Assembly (NCBI RefSeq): GCF_002914585.1
Contig: NZ_PDDM01000010.1
Coordinates: 62,001-126,000 of the forward strand
Length of the DNA: 64,000 bases
Source of the DNA: Pseudanabaena sp. BC1403
GTDB lineage: Bacteria > Cyanobacteriota > Cyanobacteriia > Pseudanabaenales > Pseudanabaenaceae
Direction of reading: 5' to 3'
Made by a program: the position numbers and the translations under genes. Position 1 is the stretch's first letter. Each line of letters starts with the position of its first letter. This document shows positions 51,225 through 58,310 of the stretch, in pieces. The notes under the pieces were generated by a model. It saw only the letters and a list, made by a program, of their open reading frames with translations. It was not told where the DNA came from and searched no databases.

Positions 51225-52145
51225 ATGTCTGAATCATCTCTAGAATCATTGCAACATGAACAGATCCAAAAACGATCGCCTAAGCGTTGGGTTCGCCCTG
51301 TCACGATCGCAGGGATTGTAATCGCCAGTTTTTACAGTTCTGTTTGTGCTGTACTGTGGTTTGGGCAAACGAGGTTAGTCTTTTCACCAGTTAAGGAAAT
51401 TACGACTACACCTGCTGAGTTTAATGCCACGTATGAGGATGTCTTGATTCCTGTCCAGAATGTAGATGGAAAAACTGAAAATATTCATGGCTGGTGGTTA
51501 CCCAATGCTAAGCAAGAAGCAAAAAGTAATTTCGGCGATTCTAAAGTTATCTTGTATTTGCATGGCAAGGGTAAAAATATTAGTGCAAATGCAAAACATG
51601 CTAATCGCTTAATGCGGATGGGTTTCTCAGTTCTAGTAATTGACTATCGCGGCTATGGCAGAAGTGAAGGCGCATTCCCTACAGAATCATCGGTTTACAC
51701 AGATGCTCAGACAGCTTGGGATTATCTAATCCAAAAAGGCTATAAACCAAATCAGATTATGATTTATGGGCATTCTTTAGGTGGTGCGATCGCGATCGAT
51801 CTTGCTGCGAAGCATCCCGATGCATGGGGAATGATTGTCGATGCTTCATTCACTTCGATGAGTGACATGGCTCAACTCGATCCTAAATATCGCATTTTTC
51901 CGATTGATTTGTTAATTCATCAACGTTTTGATTCGATCACTAAGGTGCGATCGCTAGCAGTGCCTGTGCTTTATATTCATGGAACTGCTGATGATCTTAT
52001 CCCCTCAGCCATGTCTCAGCGATTGTATGAAGCAACATCGACAAAAAAACAAATCGTTCTCATTCCCAATGCTGGGCACAATAACACCGCCTCTACTAAT
52101 GAACCACTATATCTAAACTCCATTCGCAGTTTTTTTAAGCTATAG
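51225..52145 (+). CDS. membrane-anchored alpha/beta hydrolase (BEM46/ABHD13-like)
   Basis: This is a serine hydrolase of unknown substrate. The 306 residues start with a cytoplasmic polar segment, then one membrane anchor (VTIAGIVIASFYSSVCAVLWFG, about residues 26-47). The hydrolase domain shows the oxyanion region LYLHGKGKNISANA (about 110-123) and YRGYGRSEG. The nucleophile elbow is GHSLGGAIAIDLA (about 186-198). The acid aspartate is in YIHGTADDLIPSAMS (about 251-265) and the histidine in NAGHNNTAS (about 285-293). All of the triad is intact. The domain therefore lies on the outer side of the membrane or in the thylakoid lumen. The N-terminal TRLVFSPVKEITTTP segment is characteristic of this branch. 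It is likely monocistronic, flanked by hairpins on both sides. Confidence 0.88.
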   Translation: MSESSLESLQHEQIQKRSPKRWVRPVTIAGIVIASFYSSVCAVLWFGQTRLVFSPVKEITTTPAEFNATYEDVLIPVQNVDGKTENIHGWWLPNAKQEAKSNFGDSKVILYLHGKGKNISANAKHANRLMRMGFSVLVIDYRGYGRSEGAFPTESSVYTDAQTAWDYLIQKGYKPNQIMIYGHSLGGAIAIDLAAKHPDAWGMIVDASFTSMSDMAQLDPKYRIFPIDLLIHQRFDSITKVRSLAVPVLYIHGTADDLIPSAMSQRLYEATSTKKQIVLIPNAGHNNTASTNEPLYLNSIRSFFKL

Positions 52146-52184
52146 CAAGTAATTTTATTTGTGTAAGCACTAGATAATGATTTA

Positions 52185-52223
52185 AGAGAAACAGGAAGGC
52201 GCGAAGCGCCTTCCTGTTTCTCT
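52185..52223. terminator. hairpin between the hydrolase and gatB
   Basis: Perfect arms AGAGAAACAGGAAGGCGC and complement surround loop GAA and abut the gatB stop codon. The two flanking genes converge, so it can serve both. Confidence 0.78.
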
Positions 52224-53694
52224 ATTCTGCTAGTTTGTCAGCAATCAATTTATTGGTTGATTGTGGTTCAGCTCGTCCTTGGGTTTTCTTCATGGTTTGA
52301 CCGACAAAGAATCCTAAGAGCTTAGTTTTACCAGCCTTGTACTGTTCCACTTCCTTAGGATTAGCTGCAATAATCTCATCAATGATTTTCTCAAGTTCCG
52401 CACCAGCGAGGACAGTTAACCCTTTAGATGCAACTAAATCCTTAACAGATCCGCCTTTGAGGATGAGCTCAGGCAAGATATCTTTAGCGATTTTGCTGCT
52501 GATTGTTCCATCGGTGATTAGTCTGATCATCTCCCCTAAAACTGTAGGAGTGAGTGCAATATCAGCAATCTTGAGCTTGTTCTCATTGAGATAGGCTGTA
52601 ACGTCACCCATTACCCAATTAAAGACTTGCTTTGGTTCCGCACCAGTGAGAATCGTGGCATCAAAGAATTCGGCAATGCTGCGATCGTCGGCAATCAGAG
52701 CCGCATCGTAGGGAGTCAGCCCAAATTCATCGCGGTAACGTTGACGGTGGGCGGATGGTAGTGTGGGAAGTTCTGAACGATATTGCGCTAACGTAGTCAG
52801 TGGAACTTCGATCGCCATCAGGTCAGGTTCTGGGAAATAGCGATAGTCGCTCGCACCTTCTTTGGAACGCATACTGATTGTGCGTTGAGTGTTTTCTTCC
52901 CACAGGCGAGTTTCTTGTTTGATGACTTCACTACCAGTTTCGATCGCATTCACTTGGCGATTAATTTCAAAATCAATTGCTCTTTGAATCGCATTGAAGG
53001 AGTTCATATTTTTGATTTCCACTTTCGTGCCGAACTTCTCACGCCCAACAGGACGGACAGAGATATTCACATCACAACGTAGTGATCCTTCTTGCATGTT
53101 GCCATCGCAAACACCGAGATAGCGCATAATTCGCCTTAGTTCTTGAGCGTAGGCAGCCGCCTCTGCACCCGATCGCATATCTGGTTCAGAGACGATTTCA
53201 CATAAAGCCACACCTGTACGATTGAAATCTACTAGTGAGTGACTAGAACCTGAAAGGCGATCGCTACCTGCATGTACCAATTTGCCTGCATCTTCTTCCA
53301 TATGCAATCGGGTAATACCAATCCGCTTGGTGCTACCATCTTCTAGTTGGATTTCTAGCCAACCATGCTCTGCGATCGGCAGATCGTATTGTGAAACTTG
53401 ATAGTTTTTGGGAAGGTCGGGATAAAAATATTGTTTGCGATCGAATTTACTGTGGGGAGCAATTTGGCAATTGAGGGCTAGCCCAGCTTTGACTGCATAT
53501 TCCAACACTTTTTCGTTAAGAACAGGTAATACCCCTGGCATACCCAGACAGACAGGACAAACATTCGTATTTGGTGGCGCACCAAACTGGGTTGAACAGT
53601 TGCAAAAGATTTTTGAGTTTGTGGTCAACTGGCAGTGGGTTTCTAAACCAATTACGGCTTCGTATTGTGTCTTAGTAGGGGCGGTTGCAGTCAT
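52222..53694 (-). CDS. gatB: aspartyl/glutamyl-tRNA amidotransferase subunit B
   Basis: GatB is the kinase/transferase subunit of the GatCAB complex, which converts Glu-tRNA(Gln) (and Asp-tRNA(Asn)) to the amidated forms. The 490 residues are standard. Visible features are the N-terminal YEAVIGLETHCQL and the zinc-type cysteines IFCNCSTQFGAPPNTNVCPVCLGMPG (about residues 29-54). The catalytic core includes SQYDLPIAEHGWLEI, HMEEDAGKL, SLVDFNRTGVALCEIVSEPDM and MQEGSLRCDVNISVR. A C-terminal YqeY-like tail domain ends in KLLGFFVGQTMKKTQGRAEPQSTNKLI. The ATG at 53694 is consistent with family starts. gatA and gatC are not present here; in cyanobacteria the three genes are usually scattered. Confidence 0.96.
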   Translation of the reverse strand: MTATAPTKTQYEAVIGLETHCQLTTNSKIFCNCSTQFGAPPNTNVCPVCLGMPGVLPVLNEKVLEYAVKAGLALNCQIAPHSKFDRKQYFYPDLPKNYQVSQYDLPIAEHGWLEIQLEDGSTKRIGITRLHMEEDAGKLVHAGSDRLSGSSHSLVDFNRTGVALCEIVSEPDMRSGAEAAAYAQELRRIMRYLGVCDGNMQEGSLRCDVNISVRPVGREKFGTKVEIKNMNSFNAIQRAIDFEINRQVNAIETGSEVIKQETRLWEENTQRTISMRSKEGASDYRYFPEPDLMAIEVPLTTLAQYRSELPTLPSAHRQRYRDEFGLTPYDAALIADDRSIAEFFDATILTGAEPKQVFNWVMGDVTAYLNENKLKIADIALTPTVLGEMIRLITDGTISSKIAKDILPELILKGGSVKDLVASKGLTVLAGAELEKIIDEIIAANPKEVEQYKAGKTKLLGFFVGQTMKKTQGRAEPQSTNKLIADKLAE

Positions 53695-53804
53695 AACGTA
53701 TGCGTTTAGGCGAAGTATTTGGAGAGATAAATAGCGACCTAGCTTGCTAAGTCACTATTTATCAAATCTATTATAAATCCTAGCATTACGATTTGGCATT
53801 TAAT

Positions 53805-54455
53805 CTATCTTCCTGATAAAAACAGATAAAGAATTAGTGTAGCTAAAGCCAAAAAGAAGTAAATTAATGTTAGAACTACAGCAACTGTTACGAACAGAAG
53901 AAAAAGTGGATTCGTCAGAGACATGGCTTGAAATGTCAACGCTAAAAGTTCTTTAGAGTTATTCATTAGAGACTTTGCCTCTTGCAACTTCTTGGCTAGG
54001 ACAAACCAATCTTTTAACCTCTTGCCGATCGCAAATATAAATCGTGTCTTCTGCCTAGGCAAAGATTTGCTTGAATCCTTTCCTGATCTGTCTTGAGAGT
54101 GGGCTAACACTTTATCATGAGCTTCGCCTAGTTCTGAGAAAGTGTTTTTACTTGTTTGGAAAAAATTATTGATTTTTTCAGGTAAGCCGATAACTTCCTT
54201 CAGAGTTAAGTACAGATTTCTAAGGACGTAAGAAGGTAAGCAAATAAATAGTGTAACGGTAATATTCCATGCGATATTGACATTAAATCTCTGCCAGAGA
54301 AAGAAAGCTAGCCAAGCAGCAGATCCAATATTAATCATCAATAAGACAACAATACTATTGATGGATTGAGCGGCAATTTTTACAGGAAGGTGAAGAGATT
54401 CGAGCAATATGTCTTTAAACTTGTTCAGTTGTAATTTCTTATCTGGTTGGTTCAT
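53805..54455 (-). CDS. membrane protein of unknown function
   Basis: I do not recognise this 216-residue protein. It has probably four hydrophobic helices: IVVLLMINIGSAAWLAFFLW (about residues 35-54), NITVTLFICLPSYVLRNLYLTL (about 64-85), and a C-terminal pair LFLLFVTVAVVLTLIYFFLALATLILYLFL (about 184-213). A central cytoplasmic-type region (about 95-180) is rich in charged residues and helical (KINNFFQTSKNTFSELGEAHDKVL, KRLKDWFVLAKKLQEAKSLMNNSKELL), possibly a coiled coil. It lies downstream of the aldolase gene on the same strand with only 20 bases between them, so co-transcription is plausible although a functional link is not evident. Confidence 0.6.
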   Translation of the reverse strand: MNQPDKKLQLNKFKDILLESLHLPVKIAAQSINSIVVLLMINIGSAAWLAFFLWQRFNVNIAWNITVTLFICLPSYVLRNLYLTLKEVIGLPEKINNFFQTSKNTFSELGEAHDKVLAHSQDRSGKDSSKSLPRQKTRFIFAIGKRLKDWFVLAKKLQEAKSLMNNSKELLALTFQAMSLTNPLFLLFVTVAVVLTLIYFFLALATLILYLFLSGR

Positions 54456-54475
54456 TTATTTACTTATGAATTTAC

Positions 54476-55378
54476 TTATTTAGTGTTGTAGGCTTGGCTA
54501 GACAGCATTTCGGCATAGGGCGTTTCATGTAAATGGGCCTTGCCGACGGAGCCAAAGAGATTGAGTTTCTCGATGATCACTTCTTGCATCGCTGCGATCG
54601 CCTCACCCGCAATCTCCAGTAAATCCTTAGGACTATCGCCACATATTTCTAACTTTAGTGCTTGCATATAAGCTTGACGCACTTCTGTATTTACATTAAA
54701 TTTACAGACTCCCAATTGAATTGATTGCTGGATCATTTCTGCTGGTAAACCTGATGCACCATGTAAAACCAAAGGAATATCAACAAGGCTCCGAATTTTT
54801 TCGAGACGCGCAAAATCTAGGCGGGGTGGGCTTTTATATTCACCATGTACATTGCCGATCGTGACTGCGATCGCATCAACTTTGGTTAAATTCACAAACT
54901 CAAAGGCTTGAATCGGATCGGTCATTTTCGTTTCTTTCTCTGCGATCGTTAGACCATCTTCAGTTCCACTAATTCTACCAATTTCTGCTTCCACAACTGC
55001 ATGGAACTTATGGGAGAGGGTCGTCATATCTCTTGTAAATTCCAAATTCTTGTCATAAGGCATGGGAGAGCCATCTGCCATGATCGATCGCACTCCTGCA
55101 TCTAGGGCTAAGCGAATATCACTAGTGGAAGTACTGTGATCAAGATGAATAGAGATTGGGACATTCGCCGATTTTGCGGCTTCGATACACATTTTCACTA
55201 GAGGGAGTTTGCCATAGATGAGAGCGCTAGGATGTAATTGCAGCATCGCAGGACTACGACTGACTTCGGCAGCATTTACTACGGCTTTTACGCCTTCTAA
55301 GTTATAGATATTAAACGCGCCGATCGCATAGGCATTACGTCGTGCGGTTTCTAGAAGTTCCTTAGTCGAACTCAACAT
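54476..55378 (-). CDS. class II ketose-bisphosphate aldolase (fructose/tagatose-bisphosphate aldolase-like)
   Basis: This zinc-dependent aldolase cleaves a ketose 1,6-bisphosphate to dihydroxyacetone phosphate and an aldehyde. From ATG at 55378 it has 300 residues, starting MLSSTKELLETARRNAYAIGAFN, the expected N-terminus. The frame to 55411 would add an unlikely leader. Catalytic Asp and a zinc histidine are in SIHLDHSTS (about residues 79-87). The zinc glutamate lies in VEAEIGRISG (about 130-139), and the other histidines are in TIGNVHGEYKSPP (about 174-186) and LVLHGASGLP (about 204-213). This size and these blocks are nearer the short KbaY/GatY type than the roughly 360-residue main glycolytic class II enzyme. 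Its role could be in a side pathway of sugar use. The upstream spacer holds two palindromes. Confidence 0.85.
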   Translation of the reverse strand: MLSSTKELLETARRNAYAIGAFNIYNLEGVKAVVNAAEVSRSPAMLQLHPSALIYGKLPLVKMCIEAAKSANVPISIHLDHSTSTSDIRLALDAGVRSIMADGSPMPYDKNLEFTRDMTTLSHKFHAVVEAEIGRISGTEDGLTIAEKETKMTDPIQAFEFVNLTKVDAIAVTIGNVHGEYKSPPRLDFARLEKIRSLVDIPLVLHGASGLPAEMIQQSIQLGVCKFNVNTEVRQAYMQALKLEICGDSPKDLLEIAGEAIAAMQEVIIEKLNLFGSVGKAHLHETPYAEMLSSQAYNTK

Positions 55379-55701
55379 GGTGACATTTGATGAAAAATTT
55401 ATGCAATACAATCATATACATTTTGGGTATATAGCAATGCAAATTTTGCTTACAGTCCTTTGCCCTGAAACCCGAACCAATAAAATTGTTAAAAGTGTTG
55501 CAAAGCAACACTTTTAACAATTTTATTGGTTCGGGTTTGTTTGATTGGAAATTGCTGTAGATTTCCAAATGATTCATGTCGATTAGATGGGGCTTTGACT
55601 TCACGCAGCTAGCACATATGGCTATAGCCAGATAAATTAGAACAAAAAAACAAAACCAAAAGAGAGTTGTGGCGCTCCGCGCCACAACTCTCTTTTGGTT
55701 T
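55379..55701. repeat. 323-base spacer with two long perfect palindromes
   Basis: At 55468-55538 perfect 33-base arms (beginning AAACCCGAACCAATAAAATT) surround loop CAAAG. The left flank is TACAGTCCTTTGCCCTG and the right flank contains AAATTGCTGTAGA, so the whole is a composite element like that at 21007-21065. At 55652-55702 24-base arms AAAACCAAAAGAGAGTTGTG and complement, core GGCGCTCCGCGCC, abut the stop codon of the next kinase gene. No plausible gene lies in the spacer. Confidence 0.8.
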
Positions 55702-57306
55702 TCACCTGCCTACAGGCAACTCAACCGTAAAACAACTACCTAATCCGACCTTGCTATTGACGCTCACCTTCCCACCGTGAGATTCGACAATTTGTTTAAC
55801 GATTGCTAGCCCCAATCCAGCTCCTTCATATTGGCGATTGAGATTACCGTCGAGTTGAACAAATGGCAGAAATAGTTTGTCAAGACTTTCTGGAGCAATG
55901 CCAATACCTGTATCCCACACTGAAATCCGAACCCAAGATTTATTGGGAGCATTTGCGGTCAAGGCAATTTGACCAGATTTAGGCGTAAATTTGATGGCGT
56001 TATTAAGTAGATGAATTAGTACTTGACGCATCCGCCTTTCGTCTAGAAATATTTCTGGCAAATTATCATTAATATTCAGCTTAAGTTGAATATTCTTATT
56101 CAAAGCTTGGTATTTAACAAAATCTAGACTAGCTTGACAAAGCTTTGCAATCGAAGTTGATGTCTGATGCAATTCTAAATTGCCAACTTCGATCTTAGAG
56201 AAATCAAGAATATTCTCAATCAACTCTAATAGATGTTCTCCACTACTCTCAATAATTTTTAAAGCTTGCATCTGTTCATCATTAAGAATCCCATATCCAC
56301 ATATAGGTTCTTGTAAAATTTCTGTCAATCCTAAGATGGCATTGAGAGGTGTGCGGAGCTCATGACTGATAGTAGAGAGAAATTCATCTTTGAGTCTGAT
56401 CGCTTTAAGCAAATCTTGATTAACAACTGATAAGATGTCATTTGACTCATTGAGCTTTGATTCTGCTTGCTTGCGATGTCTAATTGCGTCGGCAAGAGCA
56501 ATGCGATCGCTGATATCTCGTGAAATCCCCTGTACTGAGACTGCTTTTCCTAGGGAATTGCGTCGTGGAGTCATATTACAAGACATCCAGACATAGCTGC
56601 CATCTTTTTGGAGATGACGAAATTCAACAGGTAAATCCCCTTTTATATTTGATTTCAATGTCTGCTCAATACTATCTTTAAAACGCTGTAGATCAGCAGC
56701 ATGAACAAGCTTGACCATACTTTCCCCCAGCCATTCAGTATGTTCCCAGCCAAATAGCTCTTTAAATTGAGGAGATAGATAGGTGAGTTTGCCTTCTAAG
56801 TCAATTGACCAAATTAAATCATCTGAGCATTCTACTAAAAGATGGAAATTTTCTTTGCTCTCTAATATTAATTGTTCAGAATAATTTTGTAGGTTAAGAG
56901 AATCAGAGGATGAGTTAATTAGCTGCTCTCGCTGCAATAGATGATCAAGCGATCGCATCAACCTTTTAGGAGTTAAGAATTCTTTAACAAGATAATCTTG
57001 GATACCACTTTTAGTTGCTTGATCTGCAATACTTTCTTCTGCTTGTTTAACTAGCAAAAGTATGGGCAACAATGTCATTTGTTCCTGTTGCTTTATCCAA
57101 TTGAGAAATTCTAATCCACTGTCATCAGTGAGTGGTAAACCGAGCAAAATGATTTGTGGTTTTATCTCTTCACATAGCTCTTTTGCCTTTTCTATAGTGT
57201 TTGCTTCTATGCTTCTATAGCTATTAGAGATATCACTAGTTAGAAAATCAATATATCTAGTACGATGTATTTCCGAATCATCAATTATCAAAATTGTTGT
57301 GCTCAT
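55702..57306 (-). CDS. histidine kinase with an N-terminal pseudo-receiver and PAS domain
   Basis: This 534-residue cytoplasmic kinase begins with a receiver fold (about 4-125): LIIDDSEIH at the start, but the phospho-acceptor position reads G56 in IILLGLPLTDDSG instead of Asp. The conserved lysine stays (LVKEFLTPK). The receiver is therefore unlikely to be phosphorylated. A PAS domain (about 155-275; FHLLVECSDDLIWSIDLEGKLTYLSPQFKELFG, ending ISRDISDR) and a coiled coil follow. The HisKA domain has H315 in FLSTISHELRTPLNAILG, and the ATPase domain shows HLLNNAIKFTPKSGQ, VWDTGIGIA and YEGAGLGLAIVKQIVESHGG. Kinase activity should be intact. No response regulator lies beside it. It ends at a palindrome that overlaps the stop codon. 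Confidence 0.9.
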   Translation of the reverse strand: MSTTILIIDDSEIHRTRYIDFLTSDISNSYRSIEANTIEKAKELCEEIKPQIILLGLPLTDDSGLEFLNWIKQQEQMTLLPILLLVKQAEESIADQATKSGIQDYLVKEFLTPKRLMRSLDHLLQREQLINSSSDSLNLQNYSEQLILESKENFHLLVECSDDLIWSIDLEGKLTYLSPQFKELFGWEHTEWLGESMVKLVHAADLQRFKDSIEQTLKSNIKGDLPVEFRHLQKDGSYVWMSCNMTPRRNSLGKAVSVQGISRDISDRIALADAIRHRKQAESKLNESNDILSVVNQDLLKAIRLKDEFLSTISHELRTPLNAILGLTEILQEPICGYGILNDEQMQALKIIESSGEHLLELIENILDFSKIEVGNLELHQTSTSIAKLCQASLDFVKYQALNKNIQLKLNINDNLPEIFLDERRMRQVLIHLLNNAIKFTPKSGQIALTANAPNKSWVRISVWDTGIGIAPESLDKLFLPFVQLDGNLNRQYEGAGLGLAIVKQIVESHGGKVSVNSKVGLGSCFTVELPVGR

Positions 57307-57408
57307 AAAATTTAGATAATGAGGCTTAGATAGAATTTATTGAACAGAATTTGAAGGTGGACACAGAAATACATCTCAAACTCTGGTGAAGTTTTTAAGG
57401 ATTACTTA

Positions 57409-57489
57409 AAAACGACTTTATAAACTTATCTTACCCTAGAGCACTTAAATAGTTGTCCTAGGGTAAAATATCGGATTCAAGTCGTTTTT
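57409..57489. repeat. nested inverted repeat (MITE-like)
   Basis: Outer arms AAAAACGACTT and AAGTCGTTTTT enclose inner arms TTACCCTAGA and CCTAGGGTAA. The nested outer/inner layout over about 80 bases resembles the element at 22875-22967, and the right end carries TTTTTGCATAAGTTC, loosely like TTTTTGCGTAAGACC. Confidence 0.6.
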
Positions 57490-57541
57490 GCATAAGTTCA
57501 AAATGATTTGGGCTTAAAAAACCACAAAGTTATTCGTTCTA

Positions 57542-57865
57542 TTACAAATATTTCTCTAGGCTATCTCTGTAATTTTCATAGGTTTTGACACCAACTAGAG
57601 TCTCTACTATTTCACCATCTTTAAAAAATAGAACAGCAGGAATGCTCTTCAACCCAAATTGTTTTGCTAAGGGTTTATGAGCATCAATATCTAGTTTCAT
57701 GATCTTGGCGCGATCGCTATAATTTTCAGACAACTGATCAATGAATGGAGCGATTACTTTGCAAGGCCCACACCAAGTTGCAGTGCAGTCCACAACTAAA
57801 AAAGATGTGCTTGTGCGAAGATCTTCAAATTCAGCTTGATCTTGAATAAAAGCGGCAGTATTCAT
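57542..57865 (-). CDS. trxA: thioredoxin
   Basis: This small disulfide reductase has 107 residues. The active site reads TATWCGPCKVIAPFIDQL (about residues 28-45), with the canonical WCGPC motif. The cis-proline region is SIPAVLFFKDGEIVETLVGV (about 74-93), and KLDIDAHKPLAKQFGLKSIP precedes it. The N-terminus (MNTAAFIQDQAEFEDL) has no transit or signal peptide, so the protein is cytoplasmic. The length is normal. Compared with typical m-type thioredoxins the C-terminus is standard (YENYRDSLEKYL). Its gene is monocistronic, with long spacers on both sides. Which thioredoxin subclass it serves among several cyanobacterial isoforms cannot be told here. Confidence 0.93.
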   Translation of the reverse strand: MNTAAFIQDQAEFEDLRTSTSFLVVDCTATWCGPCKVIAPFIDQLSENYSDRAKIMKLDIDAHKPLAKQFGLKSIPAVLFFKDGEIVETLVGVKTYENYRDSLEKYL

Positions 57866-58072
57866 GTTTACTCTAATTAAAAGATAAATGTACTAGGGTG
57901 AATAGTTATTATCACAGAAACTGGTGTAAAGTCTGCACAATGAGAAGTTATATCAATTTTTACAACAATATCAGAATTGCTTGGTTTACAGTAAAATAAG
58001 CAAATGGGTTAATTGATAAGAAGGATAATCTAATGCTTCTATTCTGCCTATCCAATCGAGATTAATTTGACC

Positions 58073-58291
58073 ATGCAATTCGATACTCCTCTCGATTTTG
58101 CCATAAAAACTAGTTCTCAATCAAAATCTTTGCCAACCAGAACTATTAGTCAATCTCACAGCCAATGCTCATTGCTATATCGCGCTTATACAACGGTTAA
58201 ATATCTATTGGATGATCTAGGTTTATCTAAGGAAGAACAGCGATCGCATCTCAAATCAGTTCTTGAAGATCTTCAGGCTTTCTGGAATTGA
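58073..58291 (+). CDS. small protein of unknown function
   Basis: From ATG 58073 it has 72 residues; an in-frame TTG at 58067 is possible but less likely. I do not recognise a family. The first half is polar and probably disordered (TSSQSKSLPTRTISQSHSQ). The second half should form two helices: LLYRAYTTVKYLLDDLGLSKEEQRSHLKSVLEDLQAFW. The helical part has the regular pattern of a real protein, and the gene has its own spacer on both sides. The window has no partner gene that explains it. It is convergent with rqcH and stops 20 bases before that gene's stop. Confidence 0.55.
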   Translation: MQFDTPLDFAIKTSSQSKSLPTRTISQSHSQCSLLYRAYTTVKYLLDDLGLSKEEQRSHLKSVLEDLQAFWN

Positions 58292-58310
58292 ACTTTGCGA
58301 AAATGCTTGT

